Below, in pieces: positions 11,417-23,962 of a DNA stretch of 64,000 bases (its first letter is position 1; the number at the start of each line of letters is the position of its first letter). Below the pieces are notes generated by a model. That model was not told the origin of the DNA, made no database searches, and worked only from the letters and a program-made list of their open reading frames with translations. Both the position numbers and the translations under genes were made by a program. The DNA comes from Rutidosis leptorrhynchoides (taxonomy: Eukaryota > Streptophyta > Magnoliopsida > Asterales > Asteraceae), in assembly GCF_046630445.1 (NCBI RefSeq), contig NC_092340.1, positions 22,704,001-22,768,000 of the forward strand, written 5' to 3'.

Positions 11417-14334
11417 ACTCTCCCCCACTTGAATCGGAGCGCGTCCTCGCGATCCAAGCCGCATGATAAGCCAGAAGATAAACCAAAACAAACTCTTCGG
11501 ATTCCCATGTAAACTCGGAACCCTTCGATGTAGCCATTGCACCTTGAAAGTTCTAACTTCTTTATTTCACAACATTTTAACCTTTTCATCAAGGATTGCA
11601 ATCGGCTCTTCAACATACTCTAATTTGTTGTTCAAGGTAATGTCATCTAGTGGCACCCAAGTCGAGTCATCCACAAGACACCTACGGAGATGAGAAACAT
11701 GAAACGTGTTATGAATCCCTGCAAGCTCTTCGGGCAACTCTAGTTTATAAGCTACCTCACCAACACGAGCCAAAACTTTAAAAGGACCAATAAACCGAGG
11801 AGCTAATTTTCCTCTTTTTCGAAACTGAATAACACCCTTCCATGGCGAAACCTTAAGCATCACCATGTCACCTTCTTGAAATTCAATCGGTTGCCTTCCT
11901 TTATCGGCATAAGATTTTTGTCTATCTTGCGCCGCTTTAAGTCGAGCCCGAATCATCTCAATCTTACTATTCGTCTCTAAAACCAAATCGGTACTCCCGA
12001 TTTCTCGTTGACCCACTTCACCCCAACAAATAGGAGTTCGACACCTACGCCCATTAAGCATCTCATAAGGTGGCATTGTAATACTAGTGTGGTAACTATT
12101 ATTGTACGAGAATTCCACCAATGGTAAGTGCTCATCCCAACTACCACCGAAATCAATAACACATGCCATTAACATATCCTCCAACATTTGATTCGTACGT
12201 TCAGATTGACCATCCGTTTAAGGATGATACGTCGTGCTCATTTTCAATTGAGTACCCATATCTTCATGAAACTTATTCCAAAACCGAGAAGTGAAACGAG
12301 TATCTCGATCCGAAACAATAGATATAGGAACCCCATGTCTCGATATCACTTCCTTGATAAACAACTTGGACAAAGTCTCCGACGATATCGTTTCCCGAAC
12401 AACTTGGACAAAGCACTCTTCGTCAACCGATCAACTATCACCCAAATCGTATCATATTGGGTTCTCGCCGTCTTTGGTAACTTGGTAATGAATTCCATGG
12501 TAATGTGCTCCCATTTACATTTTGGAACTTCCAACGGTTGTAACTTACCATACGGCTTTTGGTGTTCGGCTTTAACTTGCAAACACGTGACGCATTGTTC
12601 AACATACTTAACAACATCACGTTTCATACTGGGCTACCAATACTCTTTATTCAAGTCATAGTATATCTTTGTTGCACCCAGATGAATGGAATACTTTAAC
12701 TTATGTGCTTCGTCAAGTTGCACTTGTCGGTAGCCACCCATCTTAGGTACCCACACTCTTCCTTGAAAAGACAACAAACCATGCGGGCCTAAAGTAATAG
12801 ACTCTGTTTGCCCCACAATCCGCTCTTCATGTTTGTTGTGAACGTACGCTTCTATTTGAATCTCACTAAGCTTTACAAGAAAATCGTTAGTAATGATCAT
12901 GCGTAACGACCCTACTCGTATTTCTGGATGTTGACTCTTTCGACTTAACGCATCCGCGACCACGTTCGCCTTACCCGGATGATAAAGTATTTCGCAATCA
13001 TAATCCTTTACCACATCCATCCACTTACATTGACGATAATTCAAATCTCGTTGGTTAAAGAGGTGTTTCAAACTCTTATGATCCGAATAAATCGTACACT
13101 TGACACCATACAAGTAGTGGAGCCAAATTTTCAGCGCATGCACCACTGCCGCCAATTCAAGATCATGAGTCTGGTATCTCTTTTCGTGTTCCTTTAATTG
13201 TCGAGAGGCGTAAGCGATGAATTTACCTCTTTGCATTAGAACACACCTGATTCCATTTAATGAAGCATCACAATAAACCATCATATCTTCAATTCCTTCC
13301 GGTAATACCAACACCGGAGCTTGACACAATTTCTCCTTGAATAATTGGAAAGCAATTTCTTGCTCATTTTCCCAAATAAACCTCACGTTCTTCCTTGTTA
13401 ACTTCGTCAAAAGAGAAGCAATTTTAGAAAAGTCTTGGATAAACCGACGATAATAACCGGCCAACCCGAGAAAACTTCGAATTTCCGTAGGCGTAGTCGG
13501 TTTTCCCCAATTCTTCACCGTTTCTATCTTCCCCGGATCTACTTGAATACCTTCTTTATTCACAATATGGCCAAGGAATTGAACTTCCCTTAGCCAAAAT
13601 TCACATTTGGAGAATTTAGCATACAACTTCTCCTTCCGCAACGTCTTCAACACTTCACGCAAATGGTGCTCATGTTCCTTCATACTCTTAGAATAAACAA
13701 GTATGTCGTCAATGAACACAATTACCGACTTGTCCAACATAGGTTGGCACACTCGGTTCATAAGATCCATGAATGCCGTCGGTGAATTCGTAAGACCAAA
13801 AGGCATAACTACAAACTCAAAATGCCCGTAATGAGTTCGGAAAGCCGTTTTCTCTATGTCTTCCTCACGGACCCGCACTTGATGATAGCCGGATCATAAG
13901 TCAATCTTAGAAAAATACGTTGCACTTTGGAGTTGGTCAAACAAATCGTCAATCCAAGGCAATGGATAACGATTCTTGATCGTCACTTTGTTCAACTCCC
14001 GATATTCGATGCACATCCGCATACTACCATCTTTCTTTTTCACAAACAAAACCGGAGCACCCCATGGCGAGGAACTCGGTCGAATAAAACCCTTTTCAAG
14101 TAACTCTTGGGTTTGATTTAACAACTCTTGCATTTCCGTTGGCGCTAAACGATAGGGAGTTTTAGCAATGGGAGTAGCTCCCGGAACCAACTCAATGCGA
14201 AATTCGACTTGTCTTTTCGCCGGGACACCCGGTAATTCATCCAAAAAAACGTCTTCAAATTCATTAACCACCGGAATTTCATGAATGGGTGGTGGCTCAT
14301 CACGAGTATCAACTACATGGGCAAGATAAAACAT
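11417..14334 (-). pseudogene. Pol of element C: RT, RNase H, integrase, chromodomain
   Basis: Recognisable in order: RT from 14334 (VELPG-type region [40 protein letters not shown]), catalytic FIDD ([10 protein letters not shown]), RNase H ([23 protein letters not shown]), integrase ([26 protein letters not shown], then GRRCRTPICWGEVG), the IGPFKVLARVG block, and downstream chromodomain words (FKVQW, TWE-like). Breaks: TGA after KIDL near 13893, TAG near 12633 before the zinc-binding part of integrase, a frameshift near 12360-12190 that removes the middle of the catalytic core, and a break near 11566 that separates the chromodomain. Tekay/Del-like placement rests on LTR size, chromodomain and primer type. 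Confidence 0.88.
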
Positions 14335-14414
14335 ACCACCACTCTTAAGAAAACGTCGTGCCCGTGCATAAATGCATAATGGTACGAGTCTTCTTCATTT
14401 ATCGCCATGAATAA

Positions 14415-15779
14415 TCAACTCTCCCCACTTGAGGTCTTGACACGAATGAACTTATCATGGCATGCAATATCGGCTCTATAACGATCGAGCCAATCCATAA
14501 CCACAACAATATCAAACTCACCCAAGGTCATCGGAATGAGATCGATTTTAAACGTTTCGGAACCAAACACAACATTACAATCTTTACACACATCAACCCC
14601 TAGCACCGTCTTACCATCCACTATTTCAACTTCTACCGGATGACTTAACTTAGCTAGTGGTTTGTTAAGCTTAGGCACAAATCGAGGCGACACAAAAGAC
14701 AAATTAGCACCGCTATCAAATAATATCCTTGCCAGATTAGAGTTAACCATGAAAGTACCTGAGATAACTTCATTGGATTGCTTGGCCTCATCATTGGTCA
14801 TCAAATAGTTTCGCCCCTTAGCCGTGCCCGCCACCTTCTCCAACCTCTTAACATTATCATTATTCGAATCGGGACACTCTGGCCTTCGATGCCCTTCTTT
14901 ACCATAATTGTAACAAGTAAGTTTGGTTGTAGTAGATGGTTTGGTGCAATCACGGGCCATATGCCCCTTTTGTCCACAATTGTGACAAGAATAAGGAAAA
15001 TCTCCGGAAGCACCTTTCTTCACACTACCAACACTCTCGGAGCCCTTCTTGTTCTTCTTGTTTGAAAAGTTCGAATGACTAGTAGCTTCAAACTTCCTTT
15101 TGCCAAAAGTAAAGCCACTCTTTCTCAACACAAGCGCCTCAAAACCTTTGGCCATATTGAACAACTCATCAAAACTCTTCACCACATTTACACTAATCTT
15201 CTCTTGATAACTATCATTCAAGATTCGATAGAAGTCTTCCTTCAACATTTTATCATTCCCGACATACTCCGGGAAAAATTGGGTCTTGGACAAGAAAACG
15301 GATTTGAGAGTGTTCAAATCCATTGACCCTTGCCTCAAGGAACGTAATTCATCCTTAAGCCTTGTAAGATCAGCCGAAGTTCGGTATTCGTCGAAAAATT
15401 TCACCTTGAATTCATCCCAAGTGAATTCCATGCATTGTTCTTCACCATAAAGTTGGATTTTTGCGTCCTACCACAACTTAGCATCGCCCCTCAACATGCT
15501 ACAACCATACCTCGTCTTTTTGTCAAGAGGGCATTCACAAGTACGAAAAGCCCCCTCCATGTCGGAGATCCACCGGGCACTCTTAAGTGGGCCCCGTTCG
15601 CCCTCAAAAGTAGGAGGTTGAGCATCTTTGAAATTCTTATAGAAAAAAGTCTCGTCTTCCAACATTGTCCTCTTGAAGGACAACTTTAATTTGCTCCTTT
15701 ACTATGTTGACTAATTGCTCGTCAATCGTATCTAGAAATATCTTCTTAACATCTTCTAGGAAAGACGCATGATGACTTT
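14415..15779 (-). pseudogene. Gag-protease of element C (main part)
   Basis: From 15431 the frame holds the Gag capsid domain and two zinc knuckles. The first is intact (CHNCGQKGHMARDC); in the second a Cys is replaced by Tyr (CYNYGKEGHRRPEC). An aspartic protease with FDSGA and LGEFDIVVVMDWL follows. Upstream (15683-15468) Gag continues (PPTFEGERGP) but ends at TAG after LW, and a further frameshift lies near 15660. The N-terminal codons are at 49382-49298, because element B inserted between codons here. Reading across the junction and the duplicated ACTTT keeps the frame. Confidence 0.88.
15775..15779. other. Target site duplication of element B, left copy
   Basis: ACTTT, repeated at 49293-49297 immediately beyond B's other end. 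Confidence 0.9.
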
Positions 15780-17756
15780 TGATATCGGCCAAAAAGTCAC
15801 GTTTTCACCCCGGTATTAAGGCCCAAAAACAAGAAAAATTCGAAATTTATTGGAAAAATACCCACTTCGTAGGTTAGAATTGAAGAACAAGTAATTACAA
15901 AGGCGGTGCAAAAAGAATCAAGAGAATCGGAGCTAAAACGAAGATTCTAGAGCGAAAACGGTGAAAGACAAGAAATCAAGTTACGATCCAGGGAATCAAG
16001 GCTGACCAGCACACCATACGGCCTACCATACGGCCTGACATATGGCCTGTCTCTATGGATACGGCTTGCCAGATACACCCCACCAAGTGCCCTCACCATA
16101 CGGCCTGCCAGCCATACGGCCTGCCAAATACGCCCCACCATACGGCCTGCCATGCGGCCTGCCAGGCGTATTTTGGCAATTTTCAAGTCTATTTAATGGG
16201 TCTTTGTCATTCATTCCAACACACACTTCAATTCACTTCTTTCTCTCTATTGTAGAATATTAGTCATACTCTCAAGGCCTTCGACTCCGTACGGGAAACC
16301 TAGTACCCGGAGAAGAACGCTGAAGATTGTATTAGGAGCGGTCTGGAGTCTTGAAGTTGTCACTTTTGTATTCGGAACTCGTTTAATCTACTGGTACCTC
16401 TATCCTTTATCTTATATAATGTTTTATTATATTGTTGCCATGATTAGCGAGTAGTTATCTTTAGTGTATGCTATGATGTAAGTAGTTATAATGCCGAAAT
16501 AATATTATGGTTTGTGTATGCTGTCGAAATGCTTTTCGATTATGCTTTAAACTCAATCGCTTTTCCAACTAATATATCGTAGTTATAGGCTCTGTTATTA
16601 GGAAGTCGCGAACCCCGATTCAGAGGATACTATCTGTGTCACCCCTTGGTAAGAGAAGTCTATCGGATACAACGTAAGATCGACTGAGGCACACCAGTTG
16701 TAGTAAGTCTATCAAGGTTTGGATTCTGACTGAGGACTCTTTCGTAGTAAAACATCTGACTAGACCCTTAGTACATTGTCGGTCCCAGACCATGCTAGTG
16801 TAGTCACCAAGCATATAAACTTCGTACGTGTACGCTGAAGCAGAGCTGTTGTTGTAAGCTGTACCTCTGCTAAGTAAGGCCATGGAACACGGTTAGTGTT
16901 GACTAGTACACTGCACCATAACGCGGTCTCAAGCATTGCACCCCGCTTGAGGGGTTCTTAGTTAATTAAGGAACTGTTTGTTTAGACACATAAAGGATTG
17001 GACCGTTAGGATAATCGAACGTGTTCATGGAAGTCATCTTCACTTGGCCATGGTGTTCTTTATGGTTGAACTCTTTTTTAAGGGCCTAACTATCTTTTAC
17101 CAATCTTTAACGAAAGCATTGAAGCACATCACGTCTCTCGAATATGGTAAACCATGTATTCTATTACGCTTAAGAAAGTTTAGACCATTTTGGAATGTTA
17201 ATACGTCACCCAACCGAGCCGCTCAATTAGATGAGCCGTCTGAACGTGTATGCCTGTAGTCAGACTGCATGGGCATCGGGGGTAAGGGACGTTGCTGCCT
17301 ATTCAAAATCTTCAAGCCTAACGCAGTACCCATTGACATGTCTTATGATAAGGGCGTTTAGGACCAGTATAATTAATACAAGGCCTCTGCCTATTCATGA
17401 GCCAGCATTCCATAATCTCGGCAGAATAACTGATGAAATCATAGTATGCGCTTACTTTAACCTTATCTGAATTGCAAATTTTATTGCATTTACTTTATCT
17501 ATCTTATAAATTAGAAAATCCCAAAATAAATATTCACTACTCCCTAACTATCTTAGGCTAAAATATAGGTTCGATTTTACTGATATCTCAAAAATACGAC
17601 TCTAGGTCATACTTCACTTTCTCATAAGGAGTAGTAAGATTTAGGCCCCGCTAAATATAAATTTAAAACTGTACCCTCTCCCACGAGTGGCTGATCCTGG
17701 CGAGCCGCGGCCTAACGACACCGCGCAAATAAAAACCGTCCGTTTCAGCCATATCA
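15780..17756 (+). repeat. 5' LTR of element B (1977 bp)
   Basis: TGATATCGGCC to CCATATCA. It contains a cluster of CCATACGGCCTGCC-type repeats at 16005-16175 upstream of a TATTTAA sequence (16187). ORFs inside it, such as 16978-17259, are not supported as genes. Confidence 0.94.
16005..16175 (+). repeat. CATACGGCCTGCC repeat cluster in B's LTR
   Basis: About eight imperfect copies of CCATACGGCCTGCC within 170 bp, interspersed with ATACGCCCCACCA. The same cluster appears at 39185-39345 in the 3' LTR. It occupies the presumptive promoter-proximal region. Confidence 0.9.
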
Positions 17757-17773
17757 GGAGAGAACCTAGTTTT

Positions 17774-17791
17774 TGGCGCCGCTGCCGGGGA
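17774..17791 (+). other. Primer binding site of element B (tRNA-Asp type)
   Basis: TGGCGCCGCTGCCGGGGA, the Athila-type primer site, 17 bases after the LTR end. Identical to that of F. Confidence 0.85.
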
Positions 17792-17900
17792 ACTATTATC
17801 AGGCAATACTGCTGTCTATCAAACTTATTCATAAGCATTTAGTGGTGTCTAAGAAAGACAATTATACACGGACTTGGTTATTGGATTTTCCGAACAGTCG

Positions 17901-17913
17901 CCAATTATATTGG
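17901..17913 (+). other. Conserved leader hairpin (B copy)
   Basis: CCAAT-TAT-ATTGG stem-loop in a block shared with F (23817-23831), where one stem pair is T-A instead of C-G. Confidence 0.55.
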
Positions 17914-18071
17914 GACCAAAAGGATCCTGCCTCTCCGTAGTCGGCCTGGCCACTTGGTTTGTTGAATAGTTTGTGCGAAGATTTGTTACCAAAATACCAG
18001 GGAATCAGTAGCCAGAACCAAACACATATTCCACCATAAGATAGTTAATTAATTAGCTAGAGAACTTTAGA

Positions 18072-18225
18072 TTACCTTAGACTACATTAGATTAGATTAC
18101 CTTAGATTACCTTAGACTACCTTAGATTAGATTACCTTAGATTAACTTAGGTTACAATTAGATTAAATTAGACTACCTTAGAATTAGATTAAATTAGTTT
18201 AGTTTAGTTTATTATAATTTAGTTT
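18072..18225 (+). repeat. TTAGAYTACC minisatellite in B's leader
   Basis: More than ten tandem or near-tandem 10-15-bp words ending TTAGA(T/C)TACC or AGATTAAATTAG. They occur in one copy of the leader only. Confidence 0.85.
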
Positions 18226-18264
18226 ATTTGCGGAAAATTAAAAACAAAAAGGCATACCTAGTGT

Positions 18265-19838
18265 ATGACCCAAACCCGATCTAGACCAGGGCCGTTGTTA
18301 TTCGTACCTGATCCAGACGCAATAATCACTAAAGCACGTAAGGAAGCAAGAATCATAAACCAAATGGCGTTACACGTTACTTTAGCAGAAAATACCAAAC
18401 CCTCGATTGAAGGTCGAGGAGGACCAATCAGATTTCCAGAGATTCAAGGACACTCGTTCAAGTTAAAACATCACATCATCCAGCTCATTCAGAATAGCTG
18501 TCAGTTTCACGGATTACCGAATGACGATCCTAATTCTCACCTTGATAAATTCATATCTCTTTCGAACTCCTACAAACAGCCAGGGATAGGACAAGATATA
18601 GTTCGGCTATATTTGTTCCCCTATTCTCTCACTCATCATGCTCAAACTTGGTTTGAAGGACTTGATATTTCCCTCCTTCTAAACAAACCAAACTGAAGAA
18701 TTACATCATTAACTTCAAACAAAGTTACGATGAATCTCTTTACACCACATGGGAGCGTTTCAAAACCCTGCTGAAGAAATGCCCTAACCACCAGCTAGAA
18801 CGATCAACCCAAATCTGCACCTTCTACAATGGTCTTACGGTAAATCATAGGACAACGATCGATGCAGCAACTCAAGGGAATCTGATGAACCAAACCGCAG
18901 ACGAAGCATGGGAATTGCTCGAGAACATGACGATGCATCATCATGACTGGAACAGTGGTGAAACAACTTCATCATCTGCACCACTCTCCGCACTTAATAA
19001 TCAAACGGAGGCCATCAAATTCCTCACAGATAAGATGGAATCTCTTGCCAAACAACTCGGAGAATTGAAAACGCAGCCGCAGCAGGTTAACCAAGCTCAG
19101 GCTTGTGTTAATTGTACCAACCCGCAACCTACTGAAGATTATCAAGTTGAGTACAAAAACCCTGACGGTTCAGTCTGTTACGTCCAATACCCAGCTCGTC
19201 TACCAAATCCCGGATTCAATCAACCACCTAGGGTTAATCAATTTCAGCGAAGCAATCAACCTTTCCGCTATCGCTATCCACCTTACCCAGCCCAACAATC
19301 TCAATTGACCTACGATCAACCACTTCCACTCACTGGTCCCCCAGTTGAGGAAAATTCCCCTACCACCCAGATTACAAAAGCAACTAACCCCACTCTCGGA
19401 GCTGATGATCAGTTAACTCAGTTCATCCAAGGACAACAATAGCTAAATCAGAGAACTGCAACCAAACAAGATCAGACGGAGATACTAATGAGAAATCAAT
19501 TGGCTCTGCTCAAAAGTTTGGAAACGCAGCTCAGACAGTTATCACAATGCCTTGAAACCCGACCGCAGGGAAGATTGCCAAGTAATACTATCCAAAATCC
19601 CCACATAGAAGAAGCAAAGCAAATGGATTCCGTAATCCCAGAGGAAGAACCACGGAGAAGGTCAACTAGGCTCAAGAACAAATCGACATATATTCAGAAG
19701 CTGACTCCTGAAACTCCAGTTCGCGTACCTTATCCTGGAAGGCTACAAGAAGAACCATCCAAGCTTGATTCCTTCAAACTTGATGGAAGATTCTTGGACA
19801 CCATGTCCAAAGTTCCCAACCAGAAGAGATACATCTGA
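18265..19838 (+). pseudogene. Gag of element B (broken)
   Basis: Starts at ATG 18265 (MTQTRSRPGPLLFVPDPDA). It carries an Athila-type Gag with GLPNDDPNSHLDKF, RLYLFPYSLTHHAQTWF and, in another frame, YTTWERFKTLLKKCPNHQLE and NQTADEAWELLENM. A frameshift lies between 18660 and 18880; a TAG at 19440-19442 and a TGA at 19836-19838 interrupt the continuing frame. A typical CCHC knuckle is not evident; the only Cys pair is ACVNCTNPQP. It shares the order and key words of F's Gag but is a distinct, more diverged lineage. Confidence 0.85.
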
Positions 19839-20613
19839 AGGCTTCTTTCTACAAAGGAGAGGATACCGGACTCTAACAAAATTCCACTGAGTGAAGAATG
19901 TTTTGCATTACTCAGAAACTCTCTACCACCAAAGCTAGGAGATACGAGCCGATTCGTTTTCCCGTGTTCAATCTACCAATCTGGAACCATTCACACACTA
20001 GCAGATTTAGGAGCAAGTATCAACCTAATCCCCTACTCTATCTATAAGAGATTAGAGTTAGGAGACTTGTCACCAACAAAAATGACAATCCAACTTGCCG
20101 ATCATACAATTCAATATCCTAAGGGCATAGTTGAGAACGTCTTGGTGAAAGTTGACAAATTCTTGTATCCTACGGATTTTGTAGTGATGGATATCAAGGA
20201 AGACCTACACACCCCAGTAGTGTTAGGAAGACCTTTCATGAATACGGCTAGGACTCTCATTGATGTGTACAATCAAACCATGATCTTACGATCACATGGG
20301 GAGAGCGTTAATTTTAAAATTGACCGACCAACCGATCTTTCTGGGCAGACAGAGATGTTTGCTATTTCCACTAGACGGATCACTTCCGATGAAGAGTCTT
20401 CACCACCAGCCGATGATGTCGAAATGGGTGTCGAATCACAATCTGCAAACGACCCAGAAACGGAAGAAGAGGATCCCAGCGAAGAAATAGAGGAAGAGGA
20501 GGAATCTGAGGAGGAAGAGGAAATGGAAGACGTAAAAGAAACTACGACAGCACCCATTCCAAGCACTGAGCGTCATGAAGAAATAATGAGGCTTGAGACG
20601 GCAGTGCTTGGAA
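19839..20613 (+). pseudogene. Protease region of element B (left part)
   Basis: Continues in the gag frame after the TGA. Aspartic protease with TLADLGASINLIPYSIYKRL, IQLADHTIQYPKGI and VVLGRPFMNTARTLIDVY, then a strongly acidic tail (glutamate-rich, about codons for 20455-20535). Element F cuts the frame at about 20614. The last 20 codons are at 37408-37470. No RT follows. Confidence 0.85.
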
Positions 20614-22541
20614 TGGTAAAAACGAACATATATTTCATAGCATTATTCCTCAAGAAAGACAAGCTTTTAGTTGCAATTGTTCTATTTACAAGTGATATTC
20701 GTTTAAATAATAAAAGGTGAAGACAAAAGACAGATTCGACGAATTGAAGACGCAAACAACCAAAAAGCTCAAAAGTACAAAAGACAATCAAAAAGGTTCC
20801 AATTATTGATAAGAAACGTATCGAAATCACAAGAGTACAAGATTCAAAACGCAAAGTACAAGATATTAAATTGTACGCAAGGACGTTCGAAAATCCGGAA
20901 CCGGGACCAGAGTCAACTCTTAACGCTCGACGCAACGGACTAAAAATTACAAGTTAACTATGTATATAAATATAATATAATATATAATTAATTATATTAA
21001 TTATATATATATTATATATATATAATAAAAACCGTCGGCAGCAGGAAACTCCAAGGGTGTGAGCTGTAAATACCTCTCCGCGACTCGCGGAGTTTTAAGG
21101 CCATTTTGCCGCGAGTCGCGGAGCCCCAAATTTCAAGTCTGGCTATAAAGCCAACCGAATTCTGATCAAATTTAACCATCTTTTTCTCTTCCTCTTCATA
21201 CGTAAATATATTTATATTTATAATTTATATTTTAATTTTAATTATAATTCTAATAATAAGGGTATGTTAGCGAATGTTGTAAGGGTGTAAGTCGAAATTC
21301 TGTCCGTGTAACGCTACGCTATTTTTAATCATTGTAAGTTATGTTCAACCTTTTTATATTAATGTCTCGTAGCTAAGTTATTATTATGCTTATTTAAAAC
21401 GAAGTAATCATGATGTTGGGCTAATTACTAAAATTGGGTAATTGGGCTTTGTACCATAATTGGGGTTTGGACAAAAGAACGACACTTGTGGAAACTAGGC
21501 TATGGGCTATTAATGGGCTTTATATTTGTTTAACTAAATGAAAGTTTGTTAATGTTAATATAAAGATTTACAATTGGGCGTCCCTATAAATTACCATATA
21601 CACTCGATCGGACACGATGGGCGGGGTATTTATATGTACGAATAATCGTTCATTTAACCGGACACGGGAATGGATTAATAGCCACTAGAATAATTAAAAC
21701 AGGGGTGAAATTACATTCAAGGGTAATTGGTGTAATTGTTAACAAAGTAGTAAAACCTTGGTTTACACGCAGTCGATAACCTGGTGTATTCATTAAACAA
21801 AGTATTAAAACCTTGTTACAATTCGAATCCCCAATTAGTTGGAATATTTATCTTCGGGTATAATAATAATTTGACAAGGACACTTGCAATTTATATTTAT
21901 GACTGATGGACTGTTATGGACAAAAACCAGACGGACATATTGAATAATCCAGGACAAAGGACAATTAACCCATGGGCATAAAACTAAAATCAACACGTCA
22001 AACATCATGATTACGGAAGTTTAAATAAGCATAATTCTTTTATTTCATATTTAATTTCCTTTATTTTATATTTAATTGCACTTCTAATTATCGCACTTTT
22101 ATTTATTGTTATTTAATCGCACTTTTATTATTCGCAATTTCATTATCGTTATTTACTTTACGCTTTAATTTAAAGTCTTGTATTTATTTTATATTTTACA
22201 TTAGGTTTTAACTGCGACTAAAGTTTTAAAATCGACAAACCGGTCATTAAACGGTAAAAACCCCCCCTTTATAATAATAATATTACCTATATATACATTT
22301 GTATTTTTATAAAAGTAAACTAATATAGCGTTGAGCTTTGTTTAAAGATTTCCCTGTGGAACGAACCGGACTTACTAAAAACTACACTACTGTACGATTA
22401 GGTACACTGCCTATAAGTGTTGTAGCAAGGTTTAAGTATATCCATTCTATAAATAAATAAATATCTTGTGTAAAATTGTATCGTATTTAATAGTATTTTC
22501 CTAGTAAAATATAAGCTATTTTGTATACACCTCGTTCGACA
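20614..22541 (+). repeat. 5' LTR of element F (1928 bp)
   Basis: Matches 35474-37407 with a constant offset (14866) except that the first bases differ (TGGTAAAAACG instead of TGATAATGCTAAAAACG). Contains the palindrome pair 21076-21121, a TATAAA at 21144-21149, and ends CGTTCGACA. Confidence 0.93.
21076..21149 (+). promoter_or_regulatory. Palindrome pair plus TATA box in F's 5' LTR
   Basis: CTCCGCGACTCGCGGAG (21076-21092) and CCGCGAGTCGCGG (21109-21121) are followed 22 bp later by TATAAA (21144-21149) and a pyrimidine-rich stretch, a plausible transcription start. The copy in the 3' LTR is at 35942-35987 with TATAAA at 36010. Confidence 0.6.
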
Positions 22542-22552
22542 CCAAGTATTTT

Positions 22553-22570
22553 TGGCGCCGCTGCCGGGGA
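22553..22570 (+). other. Primer binding site of element F (tRNA-Asp type)
   Basis: TGGCGCCGCTGCCGGGGA, 11 bases after the 5' LTR end. Confidence 0.88.
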
Positions 22571-22888
22571 ATATCTTAAAAGCCGGAAGCGCAACGCTAA
22601 TATAAAAAAAAAAAAAGATTTTTATCTACTTTTATTAAAAGTCGTTTTTTTTGTAAAATTACGTTTTAAAAATTCGAAAAATATAAAAAGAAAAACAAAA
22701 ATATTAGTATTTTTAGGATTTTGTTAAATATTTAAGTTTTATAAGTTTCTTTATTTTTATTTTAGTTTATAAAAATATAAGTTTTAATTTTAATATCTTT
22801 TAATTATTTAAAAAACAGAAAACAAAATAAAAAAAAAAATATAAAGAAAAACGCGTAAAAAGTGAAACCTGTCAGCTCAAATTCTGAA

Positions 22889-22934
22889 CCCCGCGACTCG
22901 CGGGGTTTTCTTCTCTCTTTGCCGCGACTCGCGG
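22889..22934. repeat. Palindrome pair in F's leader
   Basis: 17-bp CCCCGCGACTCGCGGGG and 13-bp CCGCGACTCGCGG separated by 16 bp. Same core as the LTR and pre-env pairs. Confidence 0.9.
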
Positions 22935-23816
22935 AGGGTTTCTGACACACGGACAAAACCCTAATCAAGCATTGATTACGGGTTTTAATTTATTATTATT
23001 ATTATTAAAACTTAATTATTATTATTATTATTATTAGTTTTAGTTTTAATTTTACTTTTTATTTAATTTGTTGTATTTAGTTTTAATTAGTTTTTATTAA
23101 ATTGTAAAATTAATAGTTTTATTAAATATTAATATAAAAATAATATTTTTATAAAAATTGTATTTTTTTTACAACTTTTTATATATTTTGATATTTTGTA
23201 CCTTTTTAATCGTTGTAGCGTAATATTTATATTTTTAGCTCATAATTAATTTTAAACTTAGTTTTTGCTATAGTTATTTTTACTCCTAGATTTTTAGGCT
23301 TTGCCGTAGAATTCCTTAAGTGCTTTTTCTTTAGACTAAGATTTAGGTGCTTTAGAATTTTGCGACGCCTTTTTAAGTTTTAGTTTCTTTTTAAGTTATT
23401 TCCATTTGGGATTTAGTTTTTCCTGTAAGCTTTAATATTTTTAGACACCTTTTACTATGTATCAATTATCATTCCAATTAGTAATTTCAATTTGCGATTA
23501 TAATTTTAAGTTAGTTGTAGTAATAAGGTTAAATTAGTTAAGTATTTTTAAGTTTTGATAAGTTTCTTTTATTTTTCCGTCACCTTTTATTTTTCAACCA
23601 TTTTTTCTTTTTCGACCTTTTGCGACGAACTCTTTTTCTCTCTTATTTCTCGCTATTCTAGTTTTAGGACTTAGAATTTTATTCTACTTCTTATCTAAAT
23701 TTCTAAAAATTACGAAAAATTTATTTTAAGTGGTTAAATTAATAGACATCAAAATTTTCTGGTTCGTAGTAATAGTTGGATTTGTACGTGGACCGGGTTA
23801 TTGGAGCCAAACAGTC

Positions 23817-23831
23817 CTCAATTATATTGAG
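23817..23831 (+). other. Conserved leader hairpin (F copy)
   Basis: CTCAAT-TAT-ATTGAG stem-loop. The matching place in B is CCAAT-TAT-ATTGG, with a compensating pair change. Flanks GGTTATTGGA and GACCAAA are shared too. A packaging or dimer signal is possible but untested. Confidence 0.55.
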
Positions 23832-23962
23832 ACCAAACGAATCCTGCCCCTCTGCTGCATCTTTTGGCTATTCGAAACGTGGGCAAAATCAGAAAAGTCT
23901 ATTGATTGGATAACTTATTATAATTTTTCTTTCCTTTTTAAAACTAATAGGATATTCAGTGA

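Larger units (their letters stand above)
17792..18264 (+). other. 5' leader of element B
   Basis: Untranslated leader. At 17870-17945 it shares a block with F's leader (GGTTATTGGA, CAATTATATTG, GACCAAA, ATCCTGCC) that includes a small hairpin at 17901-17913. From 18072 to 18225 it is a degenerate minisatellite of TTAGATTACC / TTAGACTACC words. Confidence 0.8.
22571..23962 (+). other. 5' leader of element F
   Basis: About 1.4 kb of AT-rich untranslated sequence. It includes a second palindrome pair at 22889-22934 (CCCCGCGACTCGCGGGG and CCGCGACTCGCGG) and a block at 23780-23865 shared with B's leader that contains a hairpin. No ORF is supported. Confidence 0.75.

Noticed and set aside
16978..17259. 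93-codon ORF present in both LTRs of B (also 48514-48795)
   Set aside because: The two LTRs descend from one sequence, so repetition is not independent evidence. No domain or promoter context.
20573..20935. ORFs in F's LTRs (20573-20935, 35457-35720, - strand)
   Set aside because: LTR sequence read antisense; no recognisable protein.
22521..22727. Short ORF across F's primer site
   Set aside because: Runs from LTR into leader through A-rich sequence; no conserved counterpart in A or B.
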